Of a stretch of 64,000 bases of DNA, positions 12,031 through 24,640 are shown piece after piece. Source of the DNA: Eutypa lata. Taxonomy: Eukaryota; Ascomycota; Sordariomycetes; Xylariales; Diatrypaceae. The notes under the pieces were generated by a model that had not been told where the DNA came from, did not search any database, and worked only from the letters and a program-made list of their open reading frames with translations. The stretch covers positions 3,038,001-3,102,000 of the forward strand of contig JAKULF010000004.1 in assembly GCA_022661535.1 (NCBI GenBank), in the 5' to 3' direction. Each line of letters begins with the position of its first letter. Within the stretch, counting starts at the first letter, position 1. Position numbers and translations under genes: made by a program.

Positions 12031-15000
12031 GAACTGAGGCAATAAATACTACCCTTAGTTCCTTGGTAAATTTGATTTTCCGGGGGAGATAAAGTATCGA
12101 TAGTGAAATTGCCAAAAAGGGTTTGGGGCGGTCAGAATAATAATTCGGGACGGTTAACGTAACTGGGGCGGTCATAAGCCCCAAGCCTTTATACTAACTG
12201 CTGATAACACAGAAACAATCCAGCCCAACACATATCATCGCACTGGCATTCGCATTTCTTAGCTAGGGCTGCTCTTTTTGAAGTTGTAACGATTATGATA
12301 GGCTGGCAGTGCTATCGGAGTTTCACAGTTGCGCTTTTCGAGCCTCCGAAAGAGCAGTCTCTTCTAATACGACAATAGATAAAGGAAGACGCATGCCCCT
12401 AGGTCACAATGCACCCTTTTTCACATTTTTACTGGTCTGTTTATCACAGGGATGACTCCAATAGGGCGTCACACCACTTGTCTCATGATAGGAACCACCC
12501 TGTACTGATATATTTCGAGAAGCTCTTTACATGGTTATATGAGCATATCGATTTATTGGCGCTATCTTTGATCCTGCCAATAAATGGGACTGCATAGAGT
12601 TCGTGTAAAGTGAGGTCGTCAACGTTAGAACTTAGGGATTCGCCCAGCTCGCTCGGGCTCCGATGGACGAGGCAGAATGGATCAACCTGCACTAAGGTAT
12701 ACATATGTACCACACAATTACAGTCAGCTACTTTTGATCTTCCAGCAATTTGTATAGCCTTGGCCACTTCTTGGGCTGTAGGCCATGACCTGTTCAAAAC
12801 AACCAGACGTACCGCTCACTAAACACCTCCCAAAGGCTGGCTAGTATATCAATTGTAGTGTTTGATACTGCCTAACATATCGGAATGTCGTGTTGATTCT
12901 TATGAGTGCCTTACGGGATTGACCAGGGTATATTATCTACTCATAAGTGAACATCAACATTATGTAGGATGTGCTGATCCTAAGAAATATTGAAATGGGA
13001 GCTTGGATCTCGATCTTTAAAGTGTTTCACAATGGTTTATATAAGACCGAAGGACTGAATTCGAGGATAACCCTTGCGGCCCTGCCTAGTTAGTTCTTGT
13101 GGCTTAATTTTGTCGTGTTGCTACCTCTTTCTTAGTTTATACAACTATCCACTTACATTAGCACTATGACTAATTTCTGCTTTGGGTATTGATACATTAC
13201 AATTAAGAATCATCTTCAAGATAAAAAGGGGGTTTCCTACAATAAACATACCGGTTTCTCTCGGTCTCTTCCTTTGCGGCCCTCCGTTACTGCAATTTTA
13301 AATGAACTCGTTGTATCTAGCAAATCTATATCTATTATTTTATGTAAGATCCCACCGTTTGATACAGTGCCATCTAAATGCTTTGTTGAATCCACGGTCC
13401 CCCTTCCACACCTTCGGATGTATTCCCCTTTGAACCATCCACCCAAATCACCTTCACCATGATCTACAACATCTTAGTCATTATAGCCCGCTCCCACTCG
13501 AAGCATGCATTGCTGGCTGCGGTACCTCCTGTTCGGGTATTGGTAAATAGTAACGGAATCCATATATGACATCGATGTCTGTATTTATGGATAGGCAGAT
13601 GTCGTATAGCAGTATATCATGTTTCTGTACACTGTCGTTAAGAAAGTACTGGTCTCATGGTAATTGATTGGGTCTTGATACACGCGGGAAATATTTGGGT
13701 TTGATATAGTTGAGGGAATTTTCGATCTTCACTTTCAGACTTATGCACATTCAACATGTGGCATACGCCCCCAGTCTTAATTTCTCTAAATAAATTGGAA
13801 ATCATTTCCTACGATTTTTAGTTACTGACCAGCCTACTACATGATTTGTCCCTTCTATTTCATTCCACATGTATTCAGGTTCGTCTACTAGACGCGGAAC
13901 TGGGAAAGCCCTTCATCAACATGTATTGAATGATATAATTCCAGAGGAAATATTTCATAGACCGGAACTGAGAATAATGTTACTATCATTCACTGCCAAA
14001 AACTATAATCACGCCAAACCTTAGCCTTCACCCTCCCCTAATAGATACTTCATGCAGACGGTGAAGCAAGCACGGGAAAGTCTGGAACTGTCAGGGGGTT
14101 GGGTGGGGCAGAGTGAAAACCAGGAAGTCTAGTATAAGGATGTGGAAAGGGGATCGGTAATACTTGGTTTCATATAACTAAAGGGAGGGTGAGCCGCTCT
14201 TTTTATATAGTCTCGCTCCAATGTGTCGCCGATAGCTAGAAGGCGGGTATCAACCTTGCCTCCTGATAGGAACCACCCACTACTGCCAATGCTACCCTCT
14301 TGTTGACTATAATTGATAGATACCACCCTATATTGGTATATCTAGGGGCAATAAGAACTAAAACATCGATGTGACTTGCCGGCAGTAGGCCAAAGGCCTG
14401 ACAGGATGTGTTCCTAGTAATTCGAGCCTCGTAGGGGAACTTGCTTTGCCCCAGGCAATATAATTAATTGCCTTAGATCCTATGCCTACTTACGTATCCC
14501 GACATGACTTGACATAACATGTTTGAGGGACAGCTGAAAATGATGTTGAAAGCCTTGCAGAACAAGAGTCATTCAACTCAAACATGGGATCAAACTATTT
14601 CTCTGACTAGTATTTTATGACTACCATGAGATCTAAATATCCATTAGTTATATTTCATTTCGATATTGTGCTATAGTTTGTATCCAGTCACTCCTAGTAA
14701 ACATATAATAGAGCGCCTATTTCTTTATGTACTTTGAATAGAAGCATTTACTTAACCTCTCAAATGAATATAACACACTATTCTACTACCGTAAGTTACT
14801 TCCTTGACTTTATGGTGCTACTTACCGTACTAGGGTTTAGTCGTATCAGTAATCCATTTTGCAATCAATAAACTGATGATTATATGACCTCCTTAAAATA
14901 ACATGATATGGCTCAATCAGTCAGAGCTTTGGATATTATGGGAGCCATGGCACCGGATATATAAATTTTATGATCTAGTAGACCTACAAAGCGCTACTTC

Positions 15001-15860
15001 GGATGCCCCGTACATTACATATCTTAGGTAGATGCTGTTCAACAATCGACATTCAATGCCTTGAAATTCACTGACAAAGGCGGGTCACATATTCGAGAAC
15101 CCGAAGTACGTACAAGGCATTGAATGCGCATGTGCCAAGGCAACCCGGTGCGCTCTCTTAGCAATTGTGGGAAAGGGCCATCCCTCAGTAGCAACATTCA
15201 ATCCTCAGGACTCCTCAACATCGACGAGATTCGAAATCTACAAAACCTTTCCCTCGCACCCGCATACTTTTTATCCACCTTCATTTCTTCTTCACCATCT
15301 TTTTCACCCTTCTCCTCTTCACTTATCATTTCACCACTTCTTTCATCCTTCGCCTAAACATAAGCATCTATCCATATGCGTGTTGTCGTCTACCTCTACT
15401 TTTTCAATCATTACTTGAGTTAGCCATCAGTCATCAGTCATCATAACACTCCATCGTGAGCACAGTTCAATCCTTTAGGGTTTTGCAAACTGTAGTCACA
15501 AATACAGGTCAGTAATTGTCACACATATTGATGAGCCACTGAAGAACCACCTTGACCCCTTTCGAGAGCGGGGCCCGCATATATTGGTACATACTACATC
15601 TCAAGTGTACCAGAGGCGTTCATGGTTGCCCGATCGATCCTCGTGGATTGTGGAAAGCAACACTAGAAGCATTCTGATTCTTCTCGGGTCGCATTTGACA
15701 AAAATATCAACTGAATTTGGTTATTCGTCACTCAAGCACAGTGCCCACAATTACCTCCTTGTTTACCTTCACATCAGCTGACTTTCATACATTCAATTCC
15801 CTTGAGCTGTGTAGGTTTGGCCTTGCAATCCCTAAATCAGACTTGGAGTAGCATCATACA
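12031..15860. other. Gene-poor region and promoter of the RRM gene
   Basis: No supported gene. GACCGCCCC-type repeats lie at about 12,133-12,185. The motif GATAGGAACCACCC occurs at about 12,486 and 14,268; on the minus strand both fall in short ORFs that read GWFLS, which may be traces of a duplicated sequence. From about 15,230 to 15,420 the plus strand is strongly pyrimidine-rich, as is common in fungal core promoters and leaders, which fits the gene starting at 15,861. Confidence 0.45.
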
Positions 15861-17585
15861 ATGGCCCAAAGTTTCAAGTTCGGCAAATCGTACTCCAGAC
15901 CGGATCATGGTGCCGCACAGAACCTAACGAAACCTAAAAATATTCGCGACCTTGCGCAATCTAACACGGGGCTCAACGACCCCACCACACGAGGAACACC
16001 TCAAGCTACTCCGACGTATGCCATGTCGACGATTAGAGGACCGAGTCTAACCTCGGAGTCAGGCTATTCGACTCCAGCAAGCAGCTATACGTTCTTCGCA
16101 AATAATACAGCGCAGCAGCAAGTCCCAGCTACCTCTTACACCACAAGCCACCACCTAGGCGGCGAAACCACGAACCTGGAAAGCTTTGCCTATGACTCCA
16201 ACTTTCATCTTCCTCCCACGATGCAATCCCAGGCCTTCGTGCAACCGAGTATGCCAAACTCAGAGTGGAATCATTCGAACGCAGGCAGCTCCACCCTAGG
16301 TGGCGAGCACCGACTCGGATCAGTTACCAGAAGGCCATCTATGCTTGGACAACGGCCACTAAATCAGCAGACTACGAATCCCACAGTCGCTTTCCCTCTC
16401 GACAACTTCACTACGAACCCAAACTTCAAGCCGTCAATTCTCTGGGATCCTAGAAAACCCACTCAAGACGTCAGGCAACTTGCACTATTAAGCACGCTTC
16501 ATAAAAAACCAATCCTGAGTAACGAGTTATATACACGTATGGATACCAGGTACCCCAACGAACACGTCAATCGCTATCCTCATATTCCTGCCGTTCAGCA
16601 GGAGAACTCCGATTCGCGCCAACAGCATGGTAACTGGGGCTCTCCGCTCGCCCAGTCTTTCGTTCCCCGCCACCGCCCACAACCGAGTTACGGGACAAGT
16701 CTATCTTCTATCTGGGACGACGCCAGCACCACAACCGGGCCGCATTCGCCAGCAACTACGGTCTGCTACGAGCAACCGGCGCCCGAACCCGAAAAGCCCA
16801 TTAAGGGGAAGTTGGAGCCGGGACCGGGACACGGCCAGGCCTACATCCCCATGCAGACCATCAACGAGAACCTGCCGCTGTTCTCAGGTGCAGCCGCCAA
16901 TCTCGACCAGCGTCGCCACATCGAGTTACAGAAGGAGATGAAGGGCATATCGAAGGGCTACGGTGGCGACCCCTTCAACCCGGCCAACCAGTCGGCCAAC
17001 ATCAACGACGAGGAGAACACCGCCCTCTGGATGACCAACCTGCCGCCCGACTGCAACCACCAGATGCTGCTCTCGACGATCCGGGACTGCGGCAAGGTCC
17101 ACGCCTGCGTGGTGAACGAGCCAGACGACGCGACGGGGGGCGCGCACATGACGGCGGCGGCGAAGGTGGTGTTCTTCGACCAGAAGGGAGCGCAGCGGCT
17201 CCTGCGGCAGGCGCACCAAGGCTTGTTCAAGGTCGGCGGGTTCGTGCCGCGGGTGCGCCACAACCGGATCAAGTCGGCGGCGCGTACCATGGGCCCCCAG
17301 TGCCGCGTGCTGCACATCGAGGGCCCGCCGGCCATCGTCAACGTCGAGTTCCTGTGGGAATTCTTCAGCGGCAAGTTTAAGTTCCAGGTCGAGGAGGTCC
17401 TGCTCCTCAACGAAAGCCCGCAGCGCGTCCGCCAGGAGTGGCGCTTCGGCAGCTACCGCTGCCAGGCCGAGGCCGCGCGCCAGTCCATCCACCGCGAGAA
17501 GGAGCGCTTCGACCTGCCCGCGGACGAGAAGGCGCTCTGGGACCAGGTCAATGTTCACTTTGGCGTGGATCCTTGCGCCCCTTGA
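15861..17585 (+). CDS. RRM-domain RNA-binding protein
   Basis: A single-exon gene of 574 residues. The first 380 residues are low-complexity, rich in Ser, Thr, Pro, Asn and Gln, and probably disordered. An RNA recognition motif follows at about residues 386-465, with the RNP2-like strand ALWMTNLPP at 388 and the RNP1-like strand AAKVVFFDQKGAQRLLRQA. A conserved-looking tail with GSYRCQAEAARQSIHREKER ends the protein. Proteins of this layout bind RNA; the target and process cannot be read from sequence. Codon third positions become strongly G/C-biased from about 16,800, covering the RRM half, while the disordered half has mixed composition. The ATG at 15861 follows a pyrimidine-rich leader and no upstream in-frame start is seen. 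Confidence 0.85.
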   Translation: MAQSFKFGKSYSRPDHGAAQNLTKPKNIRDLAQSNTGLNDPTTRGTPQATPTYAMSTIRGPSLTSESGYSTPASSYTFFANNTAQQQVPATSYTTSHHLGGETTNLESFAYDSNFHLPPTMQSQAFVQPSMPNSEWNHSNAGSSTLGGEHRLGSVTRRPSMLGQRPLNQQTTNPTVAFPLDNFTTNPNFKPSILWDPRKPTQDVRQLALLSTLHKKPILSNELYTRMDTRYPNEHVNRYPHIPAVQQENSDSRQQHGNWGSPLAQSFVPRHRPQPSYGTSLSSIWDDASTTTGPHSPATTVCYEQPAPEPEKPIKGKLEPGPGHGQAYIPMQTINENLPLFSGAAANLDQRRHIELQKEMKGISKGYGGDPFNPANQSANINDEENTALWMTNLPPDCNHQMLLSTIRDCGKVHACVVNEPDDATGGAHMTAAAKVVFFDQKGAQRLLRQAHQGLFKVGGFVPRVRHNRIKSAARTMGPQCRVLHIEGPPAIVNVEFLWEFFSGKFKFQVEEVLLLNESPQRVRQEWRFGSYRCQAEAARQSIHREKERFDLPADEKALWDQVNVHFGVDPCAP

Positions 17586-18689
17586 GGGGAGTGCGGTGGC
17601 TCGTTCGCAGTTCATGAGGACTAGGGGGTGTGATTTATGAGTGTGTTTAAGGGGGGGATAGCATGCATCGTTGGAGAATAAGGTCACATATTATTATTGC
17701 GCTTGGAGGGGGATCTGTAGGTTTTCTGTTGCCTTTACCGATGTTGATTTCTATTGTTTTGATCCCCTGCGCGGCTAGAGGAAGGCTGAGATCAGGGTTT
17801 ATGAGGGTTTGACATACTGTCCAACGATTGCAAGCCGTGGGAGAGATGATACAGTAAAGTATGATACACTCATATATCTTAATACACCTGCCTAGTTGAG
17901 AACGGACATTGGGGCTACCGCAAGCTTATGATTTTGTGGTTCGTATGTTAACACGTAGCTTTTTGGAGGGTTGCCTTCATTTATATGACAGTAGGTTGTC
18001 GTCAAGTTGCTAGATCTGTTTCTCTGGCACCTTGAGAGCTCATTATAGGACGGCTAGGTCCCGCCCACAAATAAATAGAGATGAGATATAACCCAGAGTA
18101 AAGCTACATTTTATCACATACGACCATACCATGTGGAAAACTCGGGATCCCGTCCGCTCTCCCCTAGATAAGCCACATAGGGCCGGATTAGTAGTTGGGT
18201 CGGTGACGACCAGCGAATCCCTGGTGTTGTATGTTTTTATTTTTGTTTTTGCCTCTTACTTTCTCCACCATACGCAATTTGTTTATCATGCAAGGATGTT
18301 GTCTTTAGGCCCCCCCCTATAATCGGGGGGGGACGGGGGACGATTACGTAAGGCACGTGGAGCAAGTACTACCTTATTCTAAAGCTGACTATTATATAAA
18401 ATACTTGCTCTGTACCGTATCTAGAGCTTTCTATTAGTTAGAAAAATATCACGTTCCATTACTGCCAACCTAGTTAGCCTTGAACAATCTTGAAAACACT
18501 TGGTTCAAGCTTCCATATGCATCTTCGAGACCCCTTGGACCTTCCAGTATTTGAAGAGAATACTTAGACCGACCAAGACAATGTTCCTAGCCTTTCGAAT
18601 TTATCTAAATATATGTAAAAGTAGCATCATGGCAAACAACGTCAAGACGCACGTATAACTCTGCTAACGCCAATGAAAAGTCACTAGGG
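17586..18689. other. Intergenic, up to the transposon
   Basis: Contains the 3' flank of the RRM gene and a C/G-run hairpin near 18,310-18,335. No coding signal is seen. Confidence 0.5.
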
Positions 18690-18691
18690 TA

Positions 18692-20616
18692 AGTCAACTA
18701 CCCCCTCAACGCACACCCCCCTCAACGCCCAATGCTTTATAACGCATTACGCTTAATATTAACCTTATCTTTAATATAAATTTATACCGCCATTTCGCGT
18801 TTTCTCGAAATAAAAAATATATTTTTTTATTTTTTATTTTTTAACGGTTTTAATAATATAACTTTTATATAATAACATTACGTTATAAAAACAATTAATA
18901 AAATTATAAATAAAAAATTTATTTTAATAACTTTTAAAATATATTAAATTAAATATATTTATATACGACGTTAAATTAAAAATATTTAAATTAAATAAAA
19001 GAAATTTTAAAAATAATAAAAAGTATTTAATTAAATAAAAATTATTTTAATTAAATAAATCGTTATTTAAAAAATCTTAAAATATATATCGTTATATATT
19101 TAATTTTATAACTTTATTTAACGCTTTTTAATTAACGTTAAAAGCTTATAAATATTAAAAAAAATAAAAATAAAACGTTTTTTTAAATGTTATTTTAAAA
19201 TATAAATTATTAAAAATATTATTATTAATTATAAACGTTTAAATAATACTTTTTTAAAAATTTATAAAATATTATTTAATTAATTAATTTATTTTAAAAT
19301 TAAAAAAATTATTAAAAAAAATAAAATTAATATAAACGAAATCGAAATAAAAAAAATATAAAAAAAAACGTTTTTATATTTAATAAAGCTTTTAAAAAAA
19401 TTATTTTAATAAAAAATATTTATAAATATAAATAAATTTCGATTATAATATATATTATTATTAATAATCGTATTTTTTTATTTTTAATTATATTTAACGA
19501 TATAAATATTTAATAATAATAATTTAACGAAAAAGATTATAAATATAATAATTAATATTTTATTATATTATTAAACGAATAAATTAATATTAAAATTAAA
19601 TTAAAATAATTAAAAAAAATATTTATTTTATATATTAAATTAATTTATTTTAATTAATAATAACTTTTTATTTTAAATAATTATAATAATTATATATTTA
19701 AAAAATTTATAACTTTTTATTTTTTTAATAAAATTTACGTATTATATATTTTTTTTATAATTTATATATATAATAAATTATTTAATATTAAAATGTTTTT
19801 ATATTTTAAACGTCGTTTTTATTTTTAATTTAAAAAAAAGTATTATAAACGAATTTCGAAAATTATTAATAAAAATAATTTTCTTTAAGCGTTTAATTAA
19901 ATATAACATAATATATTTTCGATTTTAATTTATATTAAAACGAATTTTAAAACATTTAAAATATAATTTATTTCGAAAAAAATCGCTTTAAATAATCGAT
20001 TTATTAAAGAAAGCTTTAAGCGAAGTTATATATTAATTATAAAATTAAATTTTATTTTAATAATATTTAATTTTATTAATTTAATAATTAATTTAACTTT
20101 AAAAATACTTAAATTATTAATAAAAATTAATAATTTTAAAAAAGAAATTAATTAAATTTAACTTTATTTTCGAAAAAATAATCGTTTAATTATTTTTTAA
20201 AAAACTTAATAAATTATTTAACGAAATAATTTTTAATTATATAATAAATAAACGATAAAATAAATAATTATTTATAACTTTTAAAAAAATAAAATTAAAA
20301 AAAAAATAATATTAAATTTAAATTTAAAGTTTATTCGATTAAAGAATATAAAGAAAATATTAAAAAATATAAAAAGATTTATATTAAAATTTATCCGCGT
20401 TATTTAATTAAAAAAAGTTAAAATCGAAAAGAAAAAAGAAAATAAATAATATAATAAAAATAATAATTATATTATAATTCGTTTTATAAAAGTTTAAAGT
20501 TAATTATTTAATTATTCGATCTTTTATAATAAATTAAAGCTTAAAGGTATAGTTGTAGTAGTCGTTAAAAATGTATTGGGCGTTGAGGGGGGTGTGCGTT
20601 GAGGGGGTGGTTGACT
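18692..20616. mobile_element. Tc1/mariner-type (Fot1/pogo-like) DNA transposon, RIP-inactivated
   Basis: A 1,925-bp element bounded by 42-bp TIRs (18692-18733 and 20575-20616) that differ at one position; both begin AGTCAAC and contain CCCTCAACGC twice. A TA dinucleotide lies directly outside each end (18690-18691 and 20617-20618), the target-site duplication of the Tc1/mariner superfamily. Length, TA duplication and TIR style fit Fot1/pogo elements, which encode a DDE transposase of about 540 residues. Between the TIRs the sequence is almost wholly A and T with CpA/TpG stripped, so no transposase frame remains. The family assignment rests on the ends only. Confidence 0.8.
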
Positions 20617-20618
20617 TA

Positions 20619-21504
20619 GATAGGAAAGACCTCCGCAACATTGGAAGATCCAAGGGTGGTCGGATGCCTATAACTATGCAGTAAGTTCTTGTTGTCTAAC
20701 ATATACAAGACCGGTGTATGTCTCGGGATGCAGACCGGCCGTCTTAATAAAGTGTCTCTATGAGCGGCTTTCCCTATTTCTTTGTACTTACCGGGCCTAA
20801 CACATGCCTGTAGGTAACTCTCGGAGAGAGTCACTAGTATAGCATCCAAGATATTATACCGTAATTAATTATTTCTATAGGAAAAACAATACTATTGAAT
20901 GTAACAAATAGATGTTTGCTCAATATGCCCGGATGTCATTGCTGCGAGGAATTCCAGCATCCCTTTCACCCAAACCCCGGTGTTAATTTACAAACCCTCG
21001 CTTAGTTCTTATACAAACATTAATGCTATTCATATTTTGCTTTTGCCAGTGAGCATTTCAGATGTAGTAGTATGTGACAAAACAATACCCAGCTACTTAT
21101 TTGTGATTGTCTGCATCTCTCATAGCTTAAGCACATACCATCTGGTTACGTAACGTACCCTCGCACAAGCATACCTCATGCGCCTCTCCTATCCGTCACA
21201 TTCTTCTTACAACGGCCGGATCCTCTCTGTGCAACCAGAAAAAAATCAGATTTCACCCTTTTGAAAAGGTTTGAATTCCAGGGTACGGGCATCTACTCTC
21301 ATAGATAGAATCATTGGATATTCAATCGGATATGGCATACCTAACTCGCACCCACCGGTCGATCCGGATCGATCTTTGCCGATATATAGGAGAGACGTTC
21401 GAACTCTTAAAGCGAGTACGGTATTTCTTATTCTTATCCCTCTTCCTCTACCTTCCCCTCCTTAGTGCACTACTCTAGCACCACCTTAGCACCTCTGGCC
21501 CAAC
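20619..21504. other. Intergenic, promoter side of the transporter gene
   Basis: No gene seen. The last 100 bp before the ATG at 21505 are pyrimidine-rich. Confidence 0.5.
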
Positions 21505-23144
21505 ATGTCCTCATCAGAGAGCTTGCCAAGTGTAAAGAGCGTCCAGTCAGATTTCAGTACTAAAGAAGTTACAGGTGATGATACCCAATCGACACCTCTT
21601 GATGGAGGATACGGCTGGGTATGCGTGGTAGCCCAATTCTTTCTGAATGCCTTCACTTGGGGTGTAGCAGCCGTATGAATCCCAGTATTGCTCTTTTCTC
21701 CCCCGCTGTCCCGAATGCTAATCACTTATATTTAGTCGTACAGCGTTTACTTAGCCTACTACCTGTCTCACAATCTGTTTCCCGAAGCCAGACCTCTCGA
21801 CTATGCCTTCATAGGAGGGTTCAACTACTCCTTCGCGTTGTTGGTAGCGCCAGCAGCAACCTTGATGTCCCGGCTTTATGGCGTTCATGCACCGATGTTT
21901 CTCGGGGTAGTCTTGCTCCCTATTGGTCTTATAGCAGCCTCGTTCGCTACCAAGGTTTGGCACTTGTACCTCTCACAGGGCCTCTGTGCCGGAACCGGTA
22001 TAGGTAAGCTTTAAGAACGTTTCGTTCCCTTCTCTATCATCCGCGAGGAGCCTCTTGTCCTAAATTATACTATTCTTTTCCCCTTGAATCGAGGTTATCC
22101 ACTATCGTTAGCAACTCTTTCTAGAATAGTATTCGCTGACACTTGAACTTGATCTAGGATTGATCTGCATCCCATCAATCGCCATCCTCCCCCAGTGGTT
22201 CTCCAAGAAGATTAGCCTCGCCAACGGCATTTGCTCCGCAGGAGCTGGGATCGGTGGCCTTATCATCTGCTTCTCGACGAAAGGCATGCTTGATAGCCTA
22301 GGACTCGCCTGGTCTCTCAGGATAACCGCAGCCGTGGCGTTCTTCGTCAACCTCACCGCGATGCTGCTAATTCGATCGCGCGACAATCAAATCCTGCTCC
22401 CGGACCAGGGCATATTCAATTTCCACCTCCTCCGCTCTTATCATGTCCTGCTTCTCCTGGGCTGGAGCTTCGTCATAATGTTCGGATTCATCACTCTGAT
22501 GTTCTCTTTGTCGAACTACGCGTCGACAATTGGGAGTTCGGAGCGAGACGCAGCCATGGTACCGGCTATGTTGAACCTAGGCGCAGCCATTGGACGGCCT
22601 GTGATAGGATTTGCCAGCGATTATTATGGCCGTGTTGAAGTGGCCGGAATACTGACGTTCACATGTGGAGTACTGGTGTTCGTGCTCTGGATCCCGACAA
22701 CCACGTATGGCATGCTGTTGCTATTTGCGGTTGTCGGTGGAACTATCCTTGGAATCTTCTGGGCGGTAAGGTATCCTGCAGCTACCGTGATACATGCCAC
22801 TTCTAATGTCTTCTTTGTAGGTCATTTGCCCACTAGCGACGGAGGTTGTTGGTCTCAAGAAACTCCCGGCTTTTCTTCCAATTGCATGGCTATCGGTAGT
22901 CATCCCGAGCGCAGGTAAGTCGAGAACGATATAGAATACATGATAAATACTAACCATCCGCTCCGTCCTAGCCGCTGAGGTGATAGCATTGTCATTGAGA
23001 CGTCCCGAGCTTGGGGCACGAGGCTATCTTTACACGCAGATTTTCGCAGGGACATCATACATAGTGGCAAGCTTATTCCTGTTAGAACTGTGGAGGTCGC
23101 GGCGAAAGGCTAGTTTATCCTCAGGCTCTATGTTGCAATTGTGA
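21505..23144 (+). CDS. MFS transporter, monocarboxylate (MCT-like) family
   Basis: Five exons, 21505-21672, 21736-22003, 22158-22765, 22821-22914 and 22972-23144, joined by GT-AG introns of 54-154 nt with phases that agree, give 436 residues. After a polar N-terminus comes DGGYGWVCVVAQF, the signature at the start of helix 1 in fungal monocarboxylate porter homologues, then about twelve hydrophobic segments, including GFNYSFALLVAPAATLMSRL and the cytoplasmic-loop stretch IGRPVIGFASDYYGRVE between helices 8 and 9. It should be an integral membrane proton-coupled or facilitated transporter of small organic acids or related solutes; the substrate is not predictable. It stands alone, between a dead transposon and ankyrin debris. 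Confidence 0.88.
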
Positions 23145-23989
23145 AAGTGTATGGAGTCTACTACGAGGGCTTGGTTGGTTGGGATACTAAAACGTATACT
23201 TGGAAAGGAGGGCGGGCAAGGGGGGTTGGCTGGATTAAAAAGAGGGTAAGCTGGTGAGTACAGGAGGACCACTATTAGGAAGGGGTTAGGAGTTTAAAAA
23301 GCATGATTAGTTTGTCATCATCGAAATTTATCTTATTTAACCTTGGTTTAATACAAAATCTGTGAAGAGATCCACATTACGAATTTACTTCATCTCACCC
23401 TAGCCAGACATATATCTAACGGAAGAATAGTCACATATATATTCAAGACAATTAGAATCCAACTATACATAGTCCTGTTCTACTGCAGTATTAAGCCACA
23501 TTATGGAAAACCTCTTCATCATTAATATGCCCTGACTTAACCCATCACGCTTAGGCGTTTATCACCTAACAGGACTGCGGATCGCCCTGTTGCAAAAGGC
23601 TCTCTCAGTTCTTCCTGTAGCTTCTCCAGTATACCATAACGTACAAGAGTCTGATTCATACCCAAACGACTCAGCTAAGTCCAGCCAAAGCATTGACGCT
23701 GGAGGGTTGTCATCACTCAAGCTCTGGACGTAACAATTAAGCCACCACCCGCAATTATACTTAATCATACACCAATATGAACACCAGGAGGGATTTGAAT
23801 AATGGACTATTCCCTCAATTGATTTGGAATAATAAGCTATTATTACCACTTAAAAGTGTATTATTCAAATCTACACTTTTACATGCCACCCCGAGCCTTC
23901 AGCTTGAGGATACATAGCAAGGGCTTAACACCTGTTTATGTTTCCATGCCTAGTTTGTCTTCCCGGAGAGACTGCTCGCAAACTTCTAA
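23145..23989. other. Intergenic
   Basis: Short ORFs on both strands without recognisable motifs; probably further debris of the ankyrin-repeat locus to the right. Confidence 0.35.
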
Positions 23990-24640
23990 ATGCTGGTACG
24001 GATCCAATCCTGACCTGGATTGGATGGCTGTATTCTCGAAGCTATATAGCAACGCCAGATGGATGGCTGGCCAACGTCGACGAGACTCCTCTTTTCTACT
24101 TCCGCATCAGCAACATGATTTCCCAGCCAAATATCGACCGGTGGGACGATTATGCTATCGCATAGTCATAAGGTTGGTCGACAAGCTTCATGATCTAGCA
24201 GTAGCTGTATCAAGTCGCCATGGCCTTACCGCAGAGGCCAAGAATGCCTTGCATGCGCTGCTTCCGACCACGTTAGTCCATGCCGGTCCCGTGGTGGGCG
24301 ATCTGCCCAACTTGACTGTCGCTTCGCTTCCTATCATCTTGATGTGTAACCGAGTTGCCGTTCCTTGTCTCGCGAGCATGAGGGCTGTGTTCTCAAAGTT
24401 GAATAGTGAAGTCCGACGGATCGCTAGCCAACATCTACGAGGCTGGTCTCTCTTTTTTGCTTACGAATAAACAACAGGGTTTCCCAGTCAGTTATCCACC
24501 GGTGGGGCGATTCTTTTATTGCATAATCCATAATATGGTTGTCGATGCGAGTTCCATGATCTAGTAGTAATTGGATCATGTCGTTATGGCTTTCCTTGGC
24601 TGCCACATGTATGGGGGAGCATAACTAGTGCTTCCAGTCT
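23990..24640 (-). pseudogene. Ankyrin-repeat protein relic
   Basis: On the minus strand a fragment reads PIHVAAKESHNDMIQLLLDH (about 24,624-24,559), a textbook ankyrin repeat, but stops bound it upstream and about 55 codons downstream. A second copy reads GHGDLIQLLLDH near 24,225-24,190 and soon meets a stop. The two copies share DNA similarity over at least 200 bp at a spacing of about 357 nt, so the locus is a decayed tandem array. No intact domain or start can be assigned. Confidence 0.6.

Noticed and set aside
18772..20560. Search for a surviving transposase frame inside the transposon
   Set aside because: Sequence is nearly all A/T with stops in every frame; nothing can be supported.
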